From Deltaproteobacteria bacterium (GTDB taxonomy: Bacteria > UBA10199 > DSSB01 > JACPFA01): a stretch of 50,817 nucleotides of DNA. Shown in pieces: positions 35,300 through 43,683 of the stretch (position 1 is its first letter; each line of letters starts with the position of its first letter). The DNA lies in NCBI GenBank assembly GCA_016183235.1, contig JACPFA010000023.1, forward strand, positions 1 to 50,817, in the 5' to 3' direction. The notes below the pieces were generated by a model. That model had not been told where the DNA came from and made no database searches. It worked only from the letters and a program-made list of their open reading frames with translations. The position numbers and the translations under genes are program-made.

Positions 35300-35652
35300 T
35301 CACCTTTAATAATTACATGCTCCGCGTAGGGCCGATCATAATAAGGGGTTTCAACCAAAACCGGGCTAACGCCACCTATTTTGATGCTACCCGGTAATTT
35401 AACTCCAAATCTCCAAACCCCTGCATCCAACCAAAGATATTGTTTGCGCACCGGGCTATAGTAGACCTGATAACTGGGATAATAATAATAACGATGCACC
35501 ACTTTTTTATGATGATGGTGATGGTGGTGTTTTTTAACACGATAACCATGAGCTGGGGCCCATGGGGGAGGATCCGCATAACTGGTATGAACTAAGCCTA
35601 ACGATAAACCAAAAATTCCTAATAAAAAACCTATTAAAATAAAACGCCGCAT
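35296..35652 (-). CDS. Exported His-rich small protein
   Basis: 118 residues with a signal peptide (FILIGFLLGIFGLSLGLVHT, then SYA). The mature N-terminus is Pro-rich (DPPPWAPAHGY), then a run of seven His flanked by Lys, then Tyr-rich YYYYPSYQVYY. Such proteins often bind Ni, Zn or Cu, which is inference. Start at 35652 has AAGGAGGTG upstream; an upstream in-frame start is less likely. Tail-to-tail with the antiporter. Confidence 0.75.
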   Translation of the reverse strand: MRRFILIGFLLGIFGLSLGLVHTSYADPPPWAPAHGYRVKKHHHHHHHKKVVHRYYYYPSYQVYYSPVRKQYLWLDAGVWRFGVKLPGSIKIGGVSPVLVETPYYDRPYAEHVIIKGD

Positions 35653-35892
35653 AAAACACCTCCTTATTGCCTTCCGCCTGGCATGGTAACTCAACAGAAA
35701 GTTAAATCAACCACAGAACCCATCTTTCAAGAATTTTAAGAACTTTAAGACTTGGCATGGGTTTTATTTTGCACCATGACTTCGCCAAAAATAGCACCCT
35801 ATTTATAACTATTTGAATTTATTAATTAAAAAATTTTATTATTTTTATTTTAGCCCTCGGCTTATGTACAGAATAAAGTTATAATTTTATTT

Positions 35893-38046
35893 ATGCAGGT
35901 GGGGGAAGGTTTAAGGAAGGGGACCTCGGGGCAAGAGTGGGTATGGATCCTCTTTGTCTTTTGTATTTTACCTACCAAAGTTTTTGCTCTCGAAGTCAAC
36001 GGTAATATCTCTTCCGATACCACATGGTCAGCAAGCGATAGCCCGGTCAACATCAATGTAAGCAACTTTGAAGTTGAAAGCGGTGCAACACTTACCATCG
36101 ATGCTGGGGTGACGGTTCGTGTCCCATCAAGCGGTCATATCACGATCACGGGCACCCTGGTTGCCAATGGCACCTCATCACAAAATATCACTTTTACCCC
36201 TCAATCGGGAACATGGGAATATATCGACTTTACCAATAGCGCATGCACTCCCAACAATAATGCAATTTATTGGACCAATTTTAACAGCATGTCCTACGAT
36301 TCTGTCTCACCCTTCATTGTTTCCAATACCAATTTAACAATGGAAAATAGTGCGATCACGGCAACAGGCTCTGCCATCTATTTAGTGAGAACCTACGCCA
36401 ATCACATTATCAATCAATGCGATGGATCTGTAATCTTACGCAACAATCAACTCAACTTTACCACCAGCAGTTCGTCAAGTTATCGCAGTGCTGCTATTTA
36501 TATTGACGGCACCGATTTAACTTTGAGTGGCAACACCATCACCGTCACTTCCAGTGGTACTTCAGGGATTGCAGGAGTGTATCTGAATAGCAGTAATACT
36601 TTAGGTTATAATGTTAGTATTGATTCCAACACCATCAATGTCGAAGCTACCAACAGCTCGATGGAATACACCTCAGGGATTTATTTTAATTCGGGCGCTT
36701 CTGGAAATCCCACCAACAATACACTTACGATTCAAGGTAAAGCCATCACTTATGGAATCTATAAGGGAAGCGGATCTATTTCGGGCAATACCCTCACGGT
36801 GAGTTCGAATAGTTCGAGAGGCACCTATACCTATGGAATCTACTCTAGTTCCGCGTCTCAAGACGATTCCGTCAGCAATAATCAGGTTACTGTAAGTGCA
36901 GCCAATGGAAATACCTATGGTATTTATGGGCAAGCTTCTACTTTTTCAAAAAATCGCGTCATTGCAAATTTGAATTTATCTGGAAGCTACGGAAGCCTTT
37001 CGGGAATTTACAATAGGTATTATGCCACGACGATTATCAATAATAGTGTATCTCTGGGTACCACGGATGCCAGCATTTACACATGTGGGATTTGCGTAGG
37101 GACTCATTATGCAGAACACACTCTAACCATAAAAAATAATGCCTTAATGGGTGATGGCGGCACACATTCAACCGGGATTTACAATGGTAGTGAAAATGTC
37201 ACCGCTAATAATACTTATAACTTAGTATATAACTTTGCCACAGCCTATGATGGCACAAGTGCTGGAACCGGCTCGCTTTCAAGTGATCCACTGTTTGTGG
37301 ATGCAGATTCTGATTTACGTTTACAAGAAGGCTCTCCGGCCATTGATGCAGGCGATTGGGATGACGATGTTGGAAGTGAACCCGCCAATCATGGTGGTCG
37401 AATTAATATGGGTGCCGATGGTGGCATGAGTTCTGCTCGAAATTCTTCGGTAAGAATTATTGCACCAGAAATTACCACAAATGATGGCAATGATTATTCG
37501 ACAACCAATCCAAGCATTACCCTCACCGGTCGCACCGCAAAAACAACGACCACGATACTTCTCAATGGTAGCGTCATCAGCACAGAAGACTTAACCCTTG
37601 AATATACGGCAGGAGAAAGCTCGTGGACCTATTCCGGAACACTCACCGAAGGACTCAATACTTTTTCTTTTACAGCAAGAGACCAAGACGACAATACGAG
37701 TAATGCTGCCAGTATTAATATAACCTATACAATAGACGCTTCACCTAGCCCAACTCCAACCCCAACTCCCGAACCCACCGAAACACCAGAAACCCCTGAT
37801 AACCCTGAAACCCCTGATACTCCAGGGACACCCGGCACTGAAGGAGAAGACGGAGGCTCGCAAATGGACGCCACCAGCGCGGCAGGTGGATGCTCACTAG
37901 CAAATCCTGTTCATGAATTTGAACCCTCAATGTTTTGGCTTGTCTTTACCTTGGCTGCTTTTCTCTTTTCATCTCTTCGAGAATCCACTATTGAATGGCC
38001 TTATGAGAAAAATCCCCGCAGTGATGGCCACTCAACACCCCGATAA
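35893..38046 (+). CDS. Exported right-handed beta-helix protein with C-terminal anchor
   Basis: 717 residues. N-terminal signal peptide (WVWILFVFCILPTKVFA). Residues about 35-490 are Asn/Ser/Thr-rich with many repeated short strands (SGNTITV, NNQVTVS, IYNNS-type), typical of a parallel beta-helix. Residues about 525-615 look like an Ig-type beta-sandwich. A Pro/Thr/Glu linker (about 617-650) leads to GGCSL, a hydrophobic helix (MFWLVFTLAAFLFSS) and a polar tail. This tripartite end resembles C-terminal sorting signals with a Cys, so surface anchoring is inferred. No ribosome site is seen; a TATAAT lies 7 bp before the ATG. The end overlaps ppcA by 44 bp. Confidence 0.82.
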   Translation: MQVGEGLRKGTSGQEWVWILFVFCILPTKVFALEVNGNISSDTTWSASDSPVNINVSNFEVESGATLTIDAGVTVRVPSSGHITITGTLVANGTSSQNITFTPQSGTWEYIDFTNSACTPNNNAIYWTNFNSMSYDSVSPFIVSNTNLTMENSAITATGSAIYLVRTYANHIINQCDGSVILRNNQLNFTTSSSSSYRSAAIYIDGTDLTLSGNTITVTSSGTSGIAGVYLNSSNTLGYNVSIDSNTINVEATNSSMEYTSGIYFNSGASGNPTNNTLTIQGKAITYGIYKGSGSISGNTLTVSSNSSRGTYTYGIYSSSASQDDSVSNNQVTVSAANGNTYGIYGQASTFSKNRVIANLNLSGSYGSLSGIYNRYYATTIINNSVSLGTTDASIYTCGICVGTHYAEHTLTIKNNALMGDGGTHSTGIYNGSENVTANNTYNLVYNFATAYDGTSAGTGSLSSDPLFVDADSDLRLQEGSPAIDAGDWDDDVGSEPANHGGRINMGADGGMSSARNSSVRIIAPEITTNDGNDYSTTNPSITLTGRTAKTTTTILLNGSVISTEDLTLEYTAGESSWTYSGTLTEGLNTFSFTARDQDDNTSNAASINITYTIDASPSPTPTPTPEPTETPETPDNPETPDTPGTPGTEGEDGGSQMDATSAAGGCSLANPVHEFEPSMFWLVFTLAAFLFSSLRESTIEWPYEKNPRSDGHSTPR

Positions 38047-39520
38047 TTCCCACCCTCCACATTGGGGCCATGCCCCCTTTATTTCAACCCTGCATGAAAT
38101 CGAAGAATGTTACCATGTCTTCTCTGATTTAGAATGCGACGAATACATGTGGGACTGGGAAGGCAAATTTGTCGACGAAGCGGTCATCGATCGCCTGTTC
38201 AATGTTTACAGCGAATATTTTGGCAAGCATCAATTAGGAAAAGAAAAATTTCTCACCTTTCGTATCCCCAATTTATGGAACGAAAAAGGCATGCGGGTAG
38301 CCCGTGCCTTCATGAGCATCATCACGGCCGCTCATATTGCCAAAGAATATAAAGTACACTGCCCCCCACTTTTTGAAGTGATCTTGCCCATGACCACTAA
38401 GGCAGAACAACTGCTCACCATTTTGAAAAAATTTAATCAAAGCATTCTTTATGAACGGTCTATTTTTGAAAAGGCATCTATCCCCAAAAATCATTTAGAA
38501 ATGATCCCCCTAATTGAAGGTAGTGTGACGCTGATGGAGTCGCACAAAATTCTCACTCAATACGTAAAAGGGCACCAAGCTTTGTATGGTTTTAAGCCTA
38601 AATACTTACGCCCTTTCATCGCCCGCTCCGACCCAGCCCTCGACGCAGGCTTTATTCCCGCCACCCTTTCGGCACGAGCCGCCATTAGTGAATATTATCG
38701 CTTTGCTGAAGAATCAAAAATTCATGTCTTTCCTATTCTAGGCGTAGGCGGTGGCCATTTTCGCGGTGGTTTATCCCCTTACACAATTGAACGTTTCTTA
38801 GAACTTTATGGCGGCATTCGCACCGTAACTTTACAATCCGCTTTCATCTACGATCACCCCCTAACAACCGTAAAAGCTGCCATTCACAGGCTAAAAGCTG
38901 CCTTACCGCGCAGTCGCCCGACACGTTTTACCAATTCAGAATTAAAAACCATTTTTAAGTTGAGTGAAATTTTTTCTGATCAATACCGCCCGGTTGTGCA
39001 AAGCTTAGCAACTATGATCAACGATATTGCCCGTTATATTCCACGCCATCGCGAGCGTATCGCTCATACCGGCCATTTTGGTTATTCGCGCAAGGTAGGA
39101 AGTCAGCAAGTCAATCTCCCCCGGGCCATAACTTTTGCCGGTGTCTTTTATTCATTGGGCATTCCACCCATGTTTATTGGCTCCGGCCGAGGTTTAAAAG
39201 AAATCATCAAACGAGGCTTTGAAAAAGATTTTCAAAAATTTATTCCTGGTTTGGAGCGCGATTTTGTTACGGCTGGCTTTTTTCTCAATCGTGAAAATCT
39301 AAAGTTTCTGGGCAAAAAAAATATGGCCTGGCAAGCCATTGAAAAAGACATTGCCTTTATCGAAGAATATTTAGGGGTCAAGTTAGGCCCTGCCCGTTCC
39401 GAACATTTTATTCATCGCAATTTAACCAGCAATATCTACCATTATTGGAAACAAGCCAAAGAAAAAGAAATCCCAGAAGAAATCCTCCACGCCGCTAGGG
39501 TGAGAAGATTCATTGGATAA
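38003..39520 (+). CDS. ppcA: Phosphoenolpyruvate carboxylase, archaeal type
   Basis: Carboxylates PEP with bicarbonate to oxaloacetate, refilling the TCA cycle. The length (505 residues) is that of the archaeal-type enzyme, about half of the usual bacterial form. The N-terminal IPAVMATQHPDN is the family hallmark, followed by ECYHVFSDLECDEYMWDWEG, ALYGFKPKYLRPFIARSDPA and GIPPMFIGSGRGLKE. ATG 38003 is chosen, though it lies inside the preceding gene. Found in archaea and a scatter of bacteria. Confidence 0.94.
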   Translation: MRKIPAVMATQHPDNSHPPHWGHAPFISTLHEIEECYHVFSDLECDEYMWDWEGKFVDEAVIDRLFNVYSEYFGKHQLGKEKFLTFRIPNLWNEKGMRVARAFMSIITAAHIAKEYKVHCPPLFEVILPMTTKAEQLLTILKKFNQSILYERSIFEKASIPKNHLEMIPLIEGSVTLMESHKILTQYVKGHQALYGFKPKYLRPFIARSDPALDAGFIPATLSARAAISEYYRFAEESKIHVFPILGVGGGHFRGGLSPYTIERFLELYGGIRTVTLQSAFIYDHPLTTVKAAIHRLKAALPRSRPTRFTNSELKTIFKLSEIFSDQYRPVVQSLATMINDIARYIPRHRERIAHTGHFGYSRKVGSQQVNLPRAITFAGVFYSLGIPPMFIGSGRGLKEIIKRGFEKDFQKFIPGLERDFVTAGFFLNRENLKFLGKKNMAWQAIEKDIAFIEEYLGVKLGPARSEHFIHRNLTSNIYHYWKQAKEKEIPEEILHAARVRRFIG

Positions 39521-39532
39521 TAATGATATTTG

Positions 39533-39759
39533 AAAATTTTGTAATGCCTCAGCTTTAGGGGTTTAGCTTTCCGAAACCCTTTGCGCGAGAGCGACGAGTC
39601 ATGAGCGCTTAAAAAACATATGGTTTGTAGAAGTTAGGGTATGACCAGAGGGAATACACTAACTTCCAAACAAACCAATGTTTTTTAAGTGCGAATACGA
39701 GGAGCGGAGCGCGGGTTGAGGAAAGTTAAACCCCTAAAGCTGAGGCATTACAAAATTTT
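39533..39759. repeat. 227 bp nested palindrome after ppcA
   Basis: Perfect 33 bp arms at 39533-39565 and 39727-39759 (AAAATTTTGTAATGCCTCAG...). A second nested pair lies inside (GCGCTTAAAAAACAT at 39605-39619 with ATGTTTTTTAAGTGCG at 39678-39693). It fills most of the 316 bp gap to the histone gene and begins 13 bp after the ppcA stop; nothing else is seen there apart from the histone ribosome site. Confidence 0.93.
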
Positions 39760-39836
39760 AATAATATTATTTGTCATCTCTGCTTTACTTCATTAGTATC
39801 CATCTTTTACTAAACCTCATGAAGGAAGGAGTTTTC

Positions 39837-40052
39837 ATGGAAAATCCAAATACCACTGGGGCCGAATCAGCAGAAACCCTAGTTGTTGTTTCGAGGGTGA
39901 AAAAATTTGTTCGTGATCAGTCTGGCCTTAACACCAGCCAATGCACCATTGACGCACTTTCTAACCTGGTCTCCCAGGCAATTGAAAAGGCCATTGGAAA
40001 TGCCAAGAATGACGGTCGCAAAACCGTTATGGGCAGAGATTTTGGCGCCTAA
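39837..40052 (+). CDS. Histone-fold protein (bacterial histone)
   Basis: 71 residues. After a short polar N-terminus, TLVVVSRVKKFVRDQS fits histone helix 1, the long TIDALSNLVSQAIEKAIGNA stretch fits helix 2, and GRKTVMGRDF fits the loop and helix-3 start that in archaeal histones reads GRKTIKAED; the Arg-Thr/Asp pair is conserved. The chain stops after two more residues, so helix 3 is nearly absent. Small single histones of this kind bind DNA in Bdellovibrio and Leptospira. GGAAGGAG precedes the ATG, suggesting strong expression. Convergent with the LOG gene (9 bp apart). Family call by eye. Confidence 0.82.
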   Translation: MENPNTTGAESAETLVVVSRVKKFVRDQSGLNTSQCTIDALSNLVSQAIEKAIGNAKNDGRKTVMGRDFGA

Positions 40053-40061
40053 TTCTAGCAC

Positions 40062-40640
40062 CTAACCTACAAGGCCGCTGACTTTTTTGAGTTTAGGCGC
40101 CTGAAAGCTTTCAAATTTAGCCAGCAGCAATTTTGGGTCTTTATCAATAAGTAGTAAGGCATGGTGCTTTTTCTTGATGAACTGTTCACCCACGGCATGC
40201 TTTAAAAATTCCACTAACTTGTCATAATAATGAGCGACATTTAACAACCCACAGGGTTTGATATGCAGCCCGAGTTGTGCCCAGGTAAGAATTTCAAATA
40301 ATTCTTCAAAGGTACCAAGCCCGCCCGGCAAGGCAATAAAGCCATCCGAAAGCTCAGTCATGAGCGCTTTGCGAGCGTGCATTGATTCTACGACTTTGAG
40401 ATCAGATAAATTGGGGTGCGCGATTTCTTTTTTCGCCAATACCTTGGGAATAATCCCAATAACTTCCCCCCCTACCTCCAAAGCAGCATCAGCCACCTCT
40501 CCCATCATCCCAATGCTAGCCCCACCATAAACCAACCCTATGCCTTCTTCGGCCAAGAGCGTTCCAATTTGACGAGCAGCTTTTAAGTAGGCTGGGTTTG
40601 TCCCCGGGTTTGACCCACAAAATACACAAATTCGTTTCAT
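40062..40640 (-). CDS. LOG-family nucleotide phosphoribohydrolase
   Basis: 192 residues. Conserved motifs VYGGASIGMMGEVA, ESMHARK (residues 86-91) and PGGLGTFEE (105-113) define the LOG family (TIGR00730), whose active members release free base from nucleoside 5'-monophosphates (cytokinin activation in plants; housekeeping AMP cleavage in bacteria). Cytoplasmic. Start at 40640 fits. Stands alone between the convergent histone gene and a palindrome. Confidence 0.95.
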   Translation of the reverse strand: MKRICVFCGSNPGTNPAYLKAARQIGTLLAEEGIGLVYGGASIGMMGEVADAALEVGGEVIGIIPKVLAKKEIAHPNLSDLKVVESMHARKALMTELSDGFIALPGGLGTFEELFEILTWAQLGLHIKPCGLLNVAHYYDKLVEFLKHAVGEQFIKKKHHALLLIDKDPKLLLAKFESFQAPKLKKVSGLVG

Positions 40641-40740
40641 TAAGGTCCCAAAAAACCTTTCTTTTAAGTTTGGCCCTTCTTTAAATTATACCGAAATCAC
40701 CCCCAACAGGCAAATGCTATTAATGTATTGAAATTATTAG

Positions 40741-40949
40741 GTTTATTTTAAAAAGTTTTTTGAAAAGTCGGCTGAGGCTGGAAGGGGTTTGTCCCTGTCG
40801 CTTCGCTCAGGGTAAACTCCGGCTTTCACCTCTATGGCTATATAACCGTGAAAGCCGAGACTTTGAGTGCGCCCAGGGGCCGTAACCCCTGGGCGACACG
40901 GACCCCTGGAAGCCTCTGCCGACTTTTCAAAAAACTTTTTAAAATAAAC
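40741..40949. repeat. R4 multi-hairpin element, copy 2
   Basis: A 209 bp element with perfect 32 bp outer arms at 40741-40772 and 40918-40949 (GTTTATTTTAAAAAGTTTTT...). Its inner ~150 bp is nearly identical to 28808-28962, but its outer arms are unrelated to those of that copy. The right arm touches the TAG stop codon of the capA gene. It accounts for most of the 308 bp gap; 40641-40740 shows only a plain AT-rich stretch. Confidence 0.93.
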
Positions 40950-42100
40950 TATTTATCAAGCTGCCAGGCAATTTGTTCAGCGTTGTAAATGTATTCATGA
41001 ATATCTTTATTCTGTTTCAAAAATAATTCCCGGGCATCTTTGATTGACTGAACAAACTTAAAGGGAAGCTCCCCCCCAAAAAATTCTTTGTCTTTCTCGT
41101 ATTGCGCAACAGGCAATATATAAAATCGATGCCTACCCTCTTCATAAGGGTCATAAACCCAGGTTAAGTAATAGCCACTCTGCTTGATCTTCGCTAGCCC
41201 CCCAACTTTTTCCAACACAACTTTTACCATCGCCGCCCCATCTCGATAACGATCCCGCTGATTCGAAACAAAATTGCCTAACGAATTAACCACCAATACT
41301 TCTTTACCTTTGTGATTAAACTTTTCCATTTTCTGCAACACATGAGGATGAGAACCCATCACCCAATCGGCCCCTTCGTCTAAACAAAATTGAGCCAAAT
41401 CTTTTTGTTCTTGATTAGGCTCACGCTGATATTCCACCCCCCAATGAAAAAACACGATGATTTTATCAGGCAATTTTAGTTTAGCTAGGGTCAGGTCTTT
41501 TTTTATTTGATCGCGGTCAATCAGATTAACAATATTAGGCTCAGGGATGGGCAAGCCATTGGTGCCATAAGTATAATTCAACACCGCCAAACGAATCCCA
41601 TTCTTCTCAATGATTAAGGGGTATTGTTTTTCTCTTTGTTTTTGATTTTTAAAAGTACCCGTGTGAATAATTTTAGCCTTATCCAACGCCTCTAAAGTAC
41701 CCTCAATGCCTTTTTTACCCCGATCACAAGAATGGTTGTTGGCAGTTACTAAATAATCAACCCCAGCATTTTTTAACCCGCTCGCCAACTCACTCGGCGC
41801 ACTAAACTGCGGGTACCCTTTATAGGGTTTCCCCCCAAAGGTCAGTTCTAAGTTGCCGATCACAACATCCGTTGCTTCAAAAATAGATTTTACGTATTTT
41901 AAACTATCATCATAAGAATAAGTTTGGGTTTTAGGATCATAGGCCGCTTGAATTTGGGGGTCATGTTGCATGATATCACCCACAAACAATAAAGAAAGTT
42001 GACTAATGGTTTGCTTCTTAGACTCTGCAACCGCACAAGCCGAAAGCAAGAACACCAAAAAACATAAGCCTAATTTTTGAAAAGATCGTTTTATTTTCAT
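40949..42100 (-). CDS. CapA-family lipoprotein (PGA_cap metallophosphatase-like)
   Basis: 383 residues with signal and lipobox (LVFLLSAC). The CapA domain shows LLFVGDIMQHD, VIGNLELTFGG, TANNHSCDRGKKGIEGT, FFHWGVEYQREPN and MGSHPHVLQ, the metal-binding pattern of calcineurin-like phosphatases. CapA proteins are tied to poly-gamma-glutamate capsule export, but isolated members like this one have unknown substrates. No cap genes are nearby. Its upstream region is an R8 repeat that begins 2 bp before the ATG, so no ordinary ribosome site is present. Confidence 0.88.
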   Translation of the reverse strand: MKIKRSFQKLGLCFLVFLLSACAVAESKKQTISQLSLLFVGDIMQHDPQIQAAYDPKTQTYSYDDSLKYVKSIFEATDVVIGNLELTFGGKPYKGYPQFSAPSELASGLKNAGVDYLVTANNHSCDRGKKGIEGTLEALDKAKIIHTGTFKNQKQREKQYPLIIEKNGIRLAVLNYTYGTNGLPIPEPNIVNLIDRDQIKKDLTLAKLKLPDKIIVFFHWGVEYQREPNQEQKDLAQFCLDEGADWVMGSHPHVLQKMEKFNHKGKEVLVVNSLGNFVSNQRDRYRDGAAMVKVVLEKVGGLAKIKQSGYYLTWVYDPYEEGRHRFYILPVAQYEKDKEFFGGELPFKFVQSIKDARELFLKQNKDIHEYIYNAEQIAWQLDK

Positions 42101-42101
42101 A

Positions 42102-42236
42102 TAGTGTTTTAACTTTTAAATAGGCTGTCATCCCCGCGAAGGCGGGGATCCAGTTCTGTAAGTAGGGCTAAGCACTGGATCCCCGCTTTCGCGAGGATGA
42201 CAGAAAACATACTATCAAAAAGTTAAAATACTATAG
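42102..42236. repeat. R8 palindromic element, second copy with long flanks
   Basis: Palindrome CTGTCATCCCCGCGAAGGCG...CGAGGATGACAG (core 42125-42212) with outer arms TAGTGTTTTAACTTTT (from 42102) and AAAGTTAAAATACTATAG (to 42236). The left flank of 28 bp is identical, inverted, to 8681-8708. It lies directly upstream of capA. Confidence 0.93.
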
Positions 42237-42338
42237 TTATTTATTTTTAACCGAAACAACTGAAATTTGTCTACCGCCTCAAAAAATTAATTTAATTCTT
42301 TGCAAAAAATTTGCTAGATTATTTTCTGGGAGGTTTGC

Positions 42339-42707
42339 ATGAAAGTTCTCATCAACTTTTTTTTGATGGCGAGTTTTGCCCTGGGGTTTTCGGCCTGTGC
42401 TGGGCACCCTTGCAGGTCTATTTCTATGAGTAGTGACTGGAAACCCCTTAGCATGCCGCTCGGTGGTGCCGCCGTTTGCCAATCAAACAACGAAAAGTTA
42501 CAAATGCATTACAAAGGCGCTGTGTCTGCCGTAAGCCTTAAAATGATGAAACATTTTGAAGGGCTCGGTTTCCAAAGAACCGAACAAGACCAAGGCGAAG
42601 ATACTTTCTTTATGAAAATTTCAAAAGATAGTTTGGCCTTAAGCGTTGATGTTTACGATTGGGATAATGGTTCAGGGGTCATGATAAAACCCGCCAAGCA
42701 GTATTAG
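42339..42707 (+). CDS. Small predicted lipoprotein
   Basis: 122 residues with a signal and lipobox (LGFSACAG), so anchored to a membrane. The mature ~100 residues form an alpha/beta-looking domain (LQMHYKGAVSAVSLKMMKHF, LALSVDVYDWDNGSGV) of unknown function. Strong GGGAGG ribosome site 6 bases before the ATG. Located just before tRNA-Phe. Confidence 0.75.
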   Translation: MKVLINFFLMASFALGFSACAGHPCRSISMSSDWKPLSMPLGGAAVCQSNNEKLQMHYKGAVSAVSLKMMKHFEGLGFQRTEQDQGEDTFFMKISKDSLALSVDVYDWDNGSGVMIKPAKQY

Positions 42708-42751
42708 ATTGACAGAGCTTGTTCTGTTTCCTATTAACCCTAGCTCATTTA

Positions 42752-42824
<73 letters not shown>

Positions 42825-42826
42825 CT

Positions 42827-43285
42827 TTATTCACCCTCTTCTTCCCCTTCTTCTTCATCGTCAACAAAAGCCCCTTCTTGACCTTGCTGTCTTTCCTCTT
42901 CTTCCAATCGTTCTAAGCGGCGTTTTGCTTTGCGCTCTACATAGGCCTGATGGTCTTCTTCGGCCAAGGTTTTAAAGTGCCACTCCAGGTCATCCATCCC
43001 CAACACCGCTGCTAACAAACGTAGATATCTTGGATTATTAGTAGAATTACTCACATCCAGTAAATTAGAAGGAAATAAGATCCCATCCCCAAATACCTTA
43101 AAGGCACCTCCCATAAATTGGTTAGGTTTAGTGCCAATTTGAGGCGGAAGCTTACCTTCAAAACCATCGCCTTTTTCAAGGGCCGTTTTACTAATTTCTT
43201 TAGCCGTTTTTTTGGCTACCGTTGGATCAAGGGGCAACGGGCCTTGCCCAACCCCTATGGGTTTAGGACCTTTTATTTCAACCAT
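42827..43285 (-). CDS. Hypothetical protein with acidic tail
   Basis: 152 residues, not recognised. The N-terminal half is Gly/Pro/Lys-rich (IKGPKPIGVGQGPLPLDP). The second half has a helix (YLRLLAAVLGMDDLEWHFKT), a basic coiled segment (YVERKAKRRLERLEEEER) and an extremely acidic end (DDEEEGEEEGE). No signal peptide. It runs toward tRNA-Phe, ending 2 bp away. Same strand as two other small unknown genes upstream, from which an R1 repeat separates it. Confidence 0.6.
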   Translation of the reverse strand: MVEIKGPKPIGVGQGPLPLDPTVAKKTAKEISKTALEKGDGFEGKLPPQIGTKPNQFMGGAFKVFGDGILFPSNLLDVSNSTNNPRYLRLLAAVLGMDDLEWHFKTLAEEDHQAYVERKAKRRLERLEEEERQQGQEGAFVDDEEEGEEEGE

Positions 43286-43329
43286 ATAGGTAGAATATCA
43301 AATAAGCCCTTGAATACCAATCGAAAAAG

Positions 43330-43395
43330 CTGTCATTGCGAGCCCAATGGGCGTGGCAATCTCACCGGTTAAACATTAAAGATTGTTTTACTTCA
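43330..43395. repeat. R1 repeat, diverged copy
   Basis: The left half matches the 13853 copy almost base for base (CTGTCATTGCGAGCCCAATG, ...GGCAATCTCACCGGTTAAAC); the right half has decayed to AAAGATTGTTTTACTTC. Confidence 0.8.
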
Positions 43396-43403
43396 AAGGG
43401 GCT

Positions 43404-43676
43404 TTATTTCTTCGGTTTATGTTTTTCTTGATGTCGGTAGGTATCTTGAATACTGGAAAGCCGTTTCAAATCTTCATCGGTAATATTCATATCTTCGTGG
43501 CCTTCGATCCCGGTTTCTTTGGCATGCTTAATGGCGGTGGCCATGACGCGATAAACTTTATCATCAAAACCAGCATAGGCCAATTCGTAGGCTCGATCGA
43601 GAACCCGTTGTTGTTTATCTCGAGGGAGTCGACGAAACGCAATTTCAAATTCTTCTAAGTTTTTAAATTGCACCAT
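43404..43676 (-). CDS. Small conserved-looking helical protein
   Basis: 90 residues, soluble and mostly helical (LEEFEIAFRRLPRDKQQRVL, KVYRVMATAIKHAKETG), charged, with a Lys/His-rich end. Not recognised. It begins 7 bp after the stop of the 107-residue gene on the same strand, so the two are likely one transcript. No membrane segment or catalytic motif. Confidence 0.6.
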   Translation of the reverse strand: MVQFKNLEEFEIAFRRLPRDKQQRVLDRAYELAYAGFDDKVYRVMATAIKHAKETGIEGHEDMNITDEDLKRLSSIQDTYRHQEKHKPKK

Positions 43677-43683
43677 AAGAGAA

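Noticed and set aside
36673-36933. CRISPR-like repetition in the beta-helix gene
   Set aside because: The periodicity is of short Asn/Ser/Thr-rich coding motifs, not of exact repeats with spacers.
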